Assembly: GCF_021130785.1 (NCBI RefSeq)
Contig: NC_060207.1
Location: forward strand, 7,530,501-7,594,500
Source: Homalodisca vitripennis
Lineage: Eukaryota > Arthropoda > Insecta > Hemiptera > Cicadellidae
DNA length: 64,000 nucleotides
Direction of reading: 5' to 3'
The stretch's first letter is position 1. The number at the start of each line of letters is the position of its first letter. Below are positions 35,837 to 64,000 of this stretch, one piece after another. The position numbers and the translations under genes are program-made. The notes under the pieces are model-generated. The model saw only the letters and a list, made by a program, of their open reading frames with translations, did not search any database and was not told the origin of the DNA.

Positions 35837-38298
35837 TATAGTAAAATCTTATATATTTACATCCAGTATTCTCTGGTTAATTAATTATTATAAACACGTT
35901 TTAGAGATATATATTGCAAATAACTACAAAATTTACAGCGAATAAAGCACAATTTATATTATATACAGAATATTTTGAAGAGAAAAATAACGGTAATTTC
36001 CCAGTGATAATAATTAAAATTTTATGTATTTTACAATATGCTTAGACATTATGACCTAGTTTGGAGTGTTAAGTAAACATGGGATCAAGCCACATGAAAA
36101 CATATAAATTAACGTTTCATTTTAGAGTAATTTTTGCAGAAGTCAAAGTATTATTCAAACATTGCTAAAACCCAAACAGTTCAGCTGCTATTATATTGCT
36201 TAAATAGTCTTAATTAATTTTTTTAACAAGAAATTTTATACATGATGTGACAAGACTTTTAGGAAAAAAGTAACGTACACACTAAATGATTTTATTTTGG
36301 TATGATATTGAGAATTTAAAAAAACACACACAAATATGAGCTCATGTTTCTTAAGTATATTATAAATTCTGAGGAAATTTAAAATTATGTAATAAATCAT
36401 AATGAAGAAATACTATACTCCTTGAGTAAAATATTTCATTTCCAGTATTAAGAACATGGCCTTGAATATCCAAAACTCATAGTAGTAATATATTGAAATA
36501 TCTGTATAGTGATAATCATTTTTTGCGTAATATCCTTCATTTAGTCTAAATACGATTTGTGCATATTTTGATTGCAAGCCATTAGCTCTTCTTAACAAAT
36601 CTGAAAAGCTTGTTTTAAACAAATTCAATTTTAAGAATTTTATTCTTTAACATAGTTATTAAAAGTCATACCAATGTTCATCAATCCAAATTAATTATAA
36701 ATGGGTCTTCAATCCTTTCCTTTCCCGTACAAAAGCTAAAAAATCTATTGCTTAAACTGACAAAATTTTACAAAACTAGATTTTACATGATTTTTAAATG
36801 AAAATTTCTTATTATTGCTAATTTACGACATTTACCAAATATCGCAAAACAAAAAATTCTAACATTTTATTATTCAATAAGGATACTTTATTAAACACAA
36901 TTTTATTTGATATTTGACTTAAATGGCTGTTATGAGATATAATTCCAGTTTACAGCATGACTTCTCGCCCTTTCTTACCAACAAAATTAATTGTCCTGAC
37001 AAGCCCAATATTATAGAAGACCTACTACTAAACAGCAGTAAAAACCAAAGATTGTAAAATGTAAGATTGAAAGAAACAGTTAAAAATGAATCTTTACAAC
37101 ATAAAGTTTCAAATTTTGAAATGAGTCAAATTTTAAATAAGTATTTTGATGGCTATTTATACAAAATCAAATTCAAACTTATGCAATATTAGATTGAATC
37201 CAAATAGAATAAAAATGGCAGACTATTACTTATTAACTCATTTTATTTTACTTATGTATACTAGAAATACCCACAAAACTCGTGTGGACTCACATATTGC
37301 AAATTGCCAAAAATTACTTTAAAAGCCTGCATTTCCTTGTGGAGCAAACAAATAATTTTTCTTATTGTTCATCTCTTCAAAGAAATTATCTTCTACGGCT
37401 GAGACTCTGAATTTCTTTTGATTGACCCAACAAAAAAAACTGATTGCAAATTAATACTGCCACTTTTATTTATACCCGAGATCACACAGTTTGGGCTGTA
37501 AATCATATTTTAACCAACTCATAAGCTGTCTTCCAAACTAAAACCTTAAAAGACGATAATCACCATATCCACTCTCCTACTCGAACTTGTAAATGAAGAT
37601 TTTGGAAAACGATCGTATGACTGTAGGGTTACAACATGTTTCATACACAAAACTGAATTGTGGAGTGGAGAAGAAATACAGTACAATGAACTTTAATTTT
37701 TGAAGCAAATCAGACAAGTAACTTTTGACAATGAATTGTTTATAATGACGATTATTTTGTATTAGGGAACAAATAAGTGTAATCACTGTAACTCCATTAG
37801 CATGATTTCAAAAACCATTTATTTACAAAGCACATACATTTTCTTTTTTTCACAATAATCAAGTAATCCTATTGATTTCTGTGAAGAGGCTTGATCCATA
37901 CAACTATGTACTGTATTATTGATTTTTGTATACTAAAATAACTTCATTTTCCTAAAAAACAAGACACTCACATAAAACTATAGCTGTTATTAACAAAACA
38001 CCTCCTTATAAACATTCAGTGGTTGTAAATAATACAATATTAATAGTAAAATTGTTACGAAAACAATAATAACAGTTTTAGTAATATCTTCATTTATAAA
38101 ATGCATCCTCGAAATAAAGAAACAATAATACAAAGTGGCCTTACATTTTTTACATTATTAATTATGCATCTACCTATCACTACACCCAAATTGATATCAT
38201 TTATGTACAGATTGCAAACTATCGAGGGCCTAAAATTTTCATTAAACGAGACAAAACCGAAATAAACTTTGTCCACACAAGGGTTACCTCTGCAGGCA
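35837..38298. other. Intergenic DNA and PRP4 3' UTR region
   Basis: No coding feature recognised. It contains the PRP4 3' UTR. On the - strand AATAAA at 37823-37818, about 475 bases after the PRP4 stop, is a possible poly(A) signal, but several other A-rich sites exist. Confidence 0.4.
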
Positions 38299-60106
<21,808 letters not shown>

Positions 60107-60800
60107 CTATTTGATAGTTGAATATTATACGTTATTATTATCATTAACATTAGCAACAATTTTGTTAGTACATTATTTGTTCAAATAAAAATTTGGTGTA
60201 AAATCTTTACTCAAATTAATTATGTTTATTGATGCATTATTGAATGATTCTGTAAAACACTCAAAATAGGATGTGCCCAAGAAGACAAAATTGTTAAAGT
60301 TTTACTGTCTTAATTCTACTTTAATTTTATTAAAAAAGTGATTGAAGATAATTTTTGAGTTAGGCTATTATATTTTTATATTATTATTGACACCAAGAAT
60401 CAATAATCTTTATTTTGTCGTTGACATTATACATATGTATTGACAAGTTATATTACAGCTTGAATTAGCTACAGTAAATTTTTTCTTCAATAATTTATGA
60501 CATAAAAAATTATAAATATTTGAATATATAATTAGCTAACTGGCATGGGTTTTAAGTTTTACTAGGCTATAATAAATAAATATTGCACATAAAAAAAGAT
60601 ATTGCACACAAAAGTAACATACATAAGAATAAATTATCACAGACAAAATAATTATTATGAAAGACAAAATAGCATAAAAACATTGAAGTTAAATAACAAA
60701 TAAAACTGCACATAAAAGTTTAAATATAACATATACAACAATATTGCACCAGCTCAGAAATTTAAATGTATCACAAGTATCAATATAGGCATACAGTTAT

Positions 60801-63660
60801 CTAAAAAATATCTATTTGTTCCAAAAGCAAAAATTCTTGAACTGAATAGACTGGGTTATTCAACAGCCATTCATAAAATTTAGTGAATAAAAACTTTTGA
60901 TTGTTTAAGTAATTGCTAATTTTAATATATTTATTAATTTTATTATAGATTTTGAAAGACATTTCTATGTGGCTATTGAGTGTTTTCCCTAGCCTGGAAT
61001 GCGTCCTTGAAATATTACTACTATTTCTGGTGTGATAAGAATGCAGATCATTTTGAAAAGTTAAAAGTGGGCATTGTTTCAGTGCATAAGATAAAAGTTC
61101 ATAAATATACAAATTAATTATTGTTGGAATTTATAATAATTGAAACAGCGGCCTGCAGTGGGCATCATCTACTGCATTTGCGAGAATACGAATAACCTTT
61201 TTTTGAATAATTAAAATCTCTTTTGTTCTACTGCAACCACCCCAGAAAATTAAGCCATATATATAGATACTCTGAAAGAATACAAAATAAACCATTTTAA
61301 ATAGCTCATATCAACGAGGGCTTTAAGACGTCTAATCAGATAGACAACTCTAGATAGCCTAATTGACACATGATCTACATGGGAATTCCATTGAAGTTTG
61401 CTATCTAAATGCACCCCAAGAAACTTGACACACGCATCTTTGGGTTGTAAATTTTGGTCAAAAGGCCTCAAACTAAAGACTAAGTGTTGGGTTTTATCAG
61501 AATTCAACTTAAAATTATTGCTTTTAAACCAGATTTCCCCCTCATTTACAGCACTGTTTATTAGATGGGAAAGTTCACCCAACATGCCAGCGGCTGCAAA
61601 AAAGGTGGTGTCATCCGCATATAAAATTGATTTAACTGGATATGAAATATTTGATGGTAAGTCATTTATTGAAATAAAAAAAAGTAAGGGTCCAAGCACA
61701 GAACCTTGAGGTACTCCATGCTCCACCCTCACCCTGTTTGACCAATCTCCATTAATACAAAAAAGCTGTTCTCTACTGGTTAAATATGATTCAAAAAATT
61801 GTAGGGCAGATCCTTTAATACCGTAAAATTCTAATTTTAACAACAATTCATGGTGATCGACACAGTCAAAAGCCTTGCTCAGGTCGTAAAAGGCGGCCTG
61901 AGCAAAAGCCTTATTTTCAAAAGCCTCAATCACATTTCGCACCAAGTCATCTATGGCATTTAGGGTTGACTTGCCACTACGGAAACCATACTGTGATGTG
62001 TAAAGCAGATTATTATGTTCTAAGAATTCATTAACTTGATCAAAAACAAGAAGTTCAAGCAACTTAGATATAGCAGGTACAATTGAGACTGGCCTATAGC
62101 TTTTCAGCTGGTTTTTTGGACCCTTTTTGTAAATTAGGCAGACCCGAGAAATTTTCAGTTCAGCAGGGAAAACACCATTGGCCAAACATATGTTGAATAC
62201 AAAAGTCAATTGAAGTACTATGGATGGAACTATTTGTTTTAACAAATTATTTAACATATTGTAAAAATCACAACTATTTGAATTTTTTAATCTTTTAACT
62301 GCTTTTAAAACAACTTCTTGAGTAATTAATTTCCAAGAGAACTGAGCAGGAGTAACATTTAATTTTGACATATAACACTGGGGTGTTATATTAGGATTAG
62401 TGGCACTTTGCCTTAGTTTTTTAACTGAGTTTATGCAGAAGTCATTAAATTCTTGGGGTGAGATTCCAACTCTACTATTGCTAGTATGACCTTGAGTGTA
62501 TTTTTTTATTAAATCCCAAGCTGCCTTACACTTATTTTTACTACCTTCTATTTTTTCTCTGTAATAAGCCTGCTTGGCTTCAGAAATGGCTTTTCTGTAC
62601 TTTAGTTTAGAATTGGCAAGCTGTTGTTTCAAATTGGATGAAGGTGTCTCTTTCATAATTTGACTCAAAGCAATCAAATTATTTTTCATACATGTTAATT
62701 CTTTTGTATACCAGGGCTGTTTTTGAAAACCATCTGTTTTTGATTTTACTGGACCGGAATCTAATTTAATAAGATTGCAATAAAAATGTATTGCTGAGGT
62801 AATTTTGAGGAAGAATTTTGAAAATAAATCAATGGTGTTGAAATTATTGCTGAATACTAGGTCCCAATCAGTACAGAGAAGCATCTCTGCCACAGAACCA
62901 AATTTCCTCACAGGTAATACCATTTTAAAGAAGCCAAAAGACCCCTCCTGTATGTTGTTTGCTTCAGATACAATAAACTTAATAGGCAAATTAAATAGTA
63001 GGGCATCATGATCAGAAAAAGGGAAGGAGATCAACTTCACAGATCGCCCTTTCAGTAGCTGGAAGTCTATCACAAAAATATTATCCAGACAATTTTGATT
63101 CCTGGTTGGTAAATAATTCATACAGTGATAATTATGTTGTCTTAATAAATTCAAAAATGTTTTAACACTATTTTTGGTACATTTGGTAATGTGAAATTCT
63201 CCGTTAAGGTCTCCTCCCACCACAACCGTGGAGTTGTGCCACTTGGAAAGAAATAATAGAAAACGCTCTAACTGTTCTAAAAAAACCGTGGGGTTGTCAT
63301 CGGGTGACCTATATACAGAGACAACAATTAAGTTAAATTTATCTATGAATATCTCGGAAACTTCAAAATGCATTTCGTCACATAGGGAAACCTAAATCTA
63401 GCTCTTTGGCGTTAGAAGTTAGATCATTCCTCACAAATATTAGAGAACCACCTCTTTTAAATTTTGAACGACAAAAGGAACTTATCAGAGAATAGCCTAT
63501 AGGATTTGAAAAACTAACCTCGTCATATTGTAGCCAATGCTCTGAGATGCAAACAACAGACACTTCAGGCCAAGTAAAAAACCCTCCAATATAACAGATT
63601 TATCCTTGAGGCCTTGGACATTTAAAAACACTAAGTTCATACTGTTGTCATCTTCTTGAG
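60801..63660 (-). pseudogene. LINE ORF2: endonuclease and reverse transcriptase (few lesions)
   Basis: The N terminus near 63640 reads MNLVFLNVQGLKDKSVILEG. A shift leads to MSVVCISEHWLQYDEVSFSN (63563). Another leads to the 707-codon frame (63373-61250): LIVVSVYRSPDDNPTVFLEQ, STVVVGGDLNGEF, NCLDNIFV, FPFSDHDALLFNLP, then the RT blocks VCLIYKKGPKNQLKSYRPVS, SQYGFRSGKSTLNAIDDLVR, FYDLSKAFDCVDHHELLLKL, EHGVPQGSVLGPLLFFISIN, catalytic ILYADDTTFF and KFLGVHLDSKLQWNSHVDHV. A shift at 61250 leads to the C-terminal piece at 61112-60801 (FQNDLHSYHTRNSSNISRTH). Confidence 0.93.
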
Positions 63661-64000
63661 TCCTTGGAACGTCATCGGGAGACTGTGGTCTTAGCCTTCG
63701 GTTTGGGTTGAGCTCTGCGAGTTGTCTTCCATGGGTAAAAAATGTTCGTTTGATGAAGTCCCGTTGATGACTGCTTCTTTTCGAAGAACTCCCTTGAATT
63801 TCATAAGCAAGCAGCCACTAGGTCATATGTCAGCGTTGAGCACTTTGTCCATGTCCGTTTCATTCACCTCGATGTGGAACGATGCGTAGTCCTCATATTT
63901 GGTCCTTAATTGAGAACATTTCACAAAGTCTAAGGTCACCTCATGTTTTATATATCCTTCGATGTCAGATGCAGACACCTCTGGACACAGTCTTGATATG
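63640..64000 (-). pseudogene. LINE ORF1 C-terminal part, FP_C-like domain (partial)
   Basis: The - strand reads LCPEVSASDIEGYIKHEVTL, KCSQLRTKYEDYASFHIEVN, ETDMDKVLNADI, a TGA where Trp is expected, then PSGCLLMKFKGVLRKEAVIN. Lys-Tyr-x-x-Tyr-x-Ser-Phe-His, followed about 15 residues later by Trp-Pro-x-Gly, resembles the C-terminal domain related to baculovirus FP protein that occurs in many arthropod LINE ORF1 proteins. This ORF1 type differs from the esterase type at 49267-50854. Confidence 0.65.

Larger units (their letters stand above)
60394..64000 (-). mobile_element. Large LINE in the PRP4 orientation, 5' end beyond window
   Basis: The 3' end at 60394 carries, on the - strand, AATAAAGATTATTGATTCTTG, the same type of tail as the other LINEs. 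ORF2 (63563-60801) has one long 707-codon frame, and a partial ORF1 lies at 63640-64000. It is the least degraded LINE in the window but has frame breaks near 63378, 61250 and in ORF1. Confidence 0.9.

Overview
This window comes from an arthropod genome, most likely an insect. The evidence is spliced AT-rich genes with GT-AG introns, several mariner lineages, CR1-like LINEs, tRNA- and 5S-derived SINEs and short TTAA-flanked elements. Order-level assignment (for example Hemiptera) cannot be settled from the sequence. It holds two host genes in convergent orientation, separated by about 21 kb of repeat-rich intergenic DNA.

Left gene, + strand, 1633-16855: an alpha-carbonic anhydrase family protein of 297 aa in seven coding exons. 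The exons join in frame. It has a short signal peptide and a hydrophobic C-terminal tail that looks like a GPI-anchor signal. The fold is well conserved, but the first of the three zinc-binding histidines is replaced by glycine, so it may be a surface carbonic anhydrase-related protein rather than a normal enzyme. Its introns carry mariner remnants, an hAT-like MITE, a palindromic AT-rich repeat and a 5-kb composite of nested LINEs.

Middle, 16873-38298: no host gene recognised. It contains a broken mariner (20678-21924), a TTAA-flanked MITE (22088-22735), a 5S rRNA-like SINE (about 23230-23460), an internally deleted Tigger/pogo element with TA target duplication (23594-24392), another broken mariner (about 25323-26407), a tRNA-derived SINE (28826-29091), a second TTAA element (31260-31707) and a 2.66-kb TTAA-flanked transposon with a Mutator-like/Kolobok-type transposase pseudogene (33177-35836).

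Right gene, - strand, 38299 to beyond 60106: the spliceosome-associated kinase PRP4 (PRPF4B/PRP4K). Twelve consecutive exons join in frame for 581 codons plus stop. They cover an Arg/Asp/Glu-rich stretch, an acidic linker and the whole kinase domain. The 5' exons and start lie outside the window. Its introns hold an intact 360-aa mariner transposase with near-perfect terminal repeats (47140-48442), a CR1-like LINE on the opposite strand with PHD and SGNH-esterase domains in ORF1 (about 48930-53690), truncated LINE 3' ends, a mariner nested inside a TTAA-flanked MITE (55717-57714), and a large LINE in the gene's own orientation (60394 to the right edge). A 159-bp tandem triplication (45975-46451) copies part of one PRP4 exon together with its splice acceptor.

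No new multi-gene system is visible. The most notable items are the carbonic anhydrase-like protein with a missing zinc ligand, the triplicated splice acceptor in PRP4, the intact mariner, and the small repeat families (SINEs and MITEs) shared between the loci.
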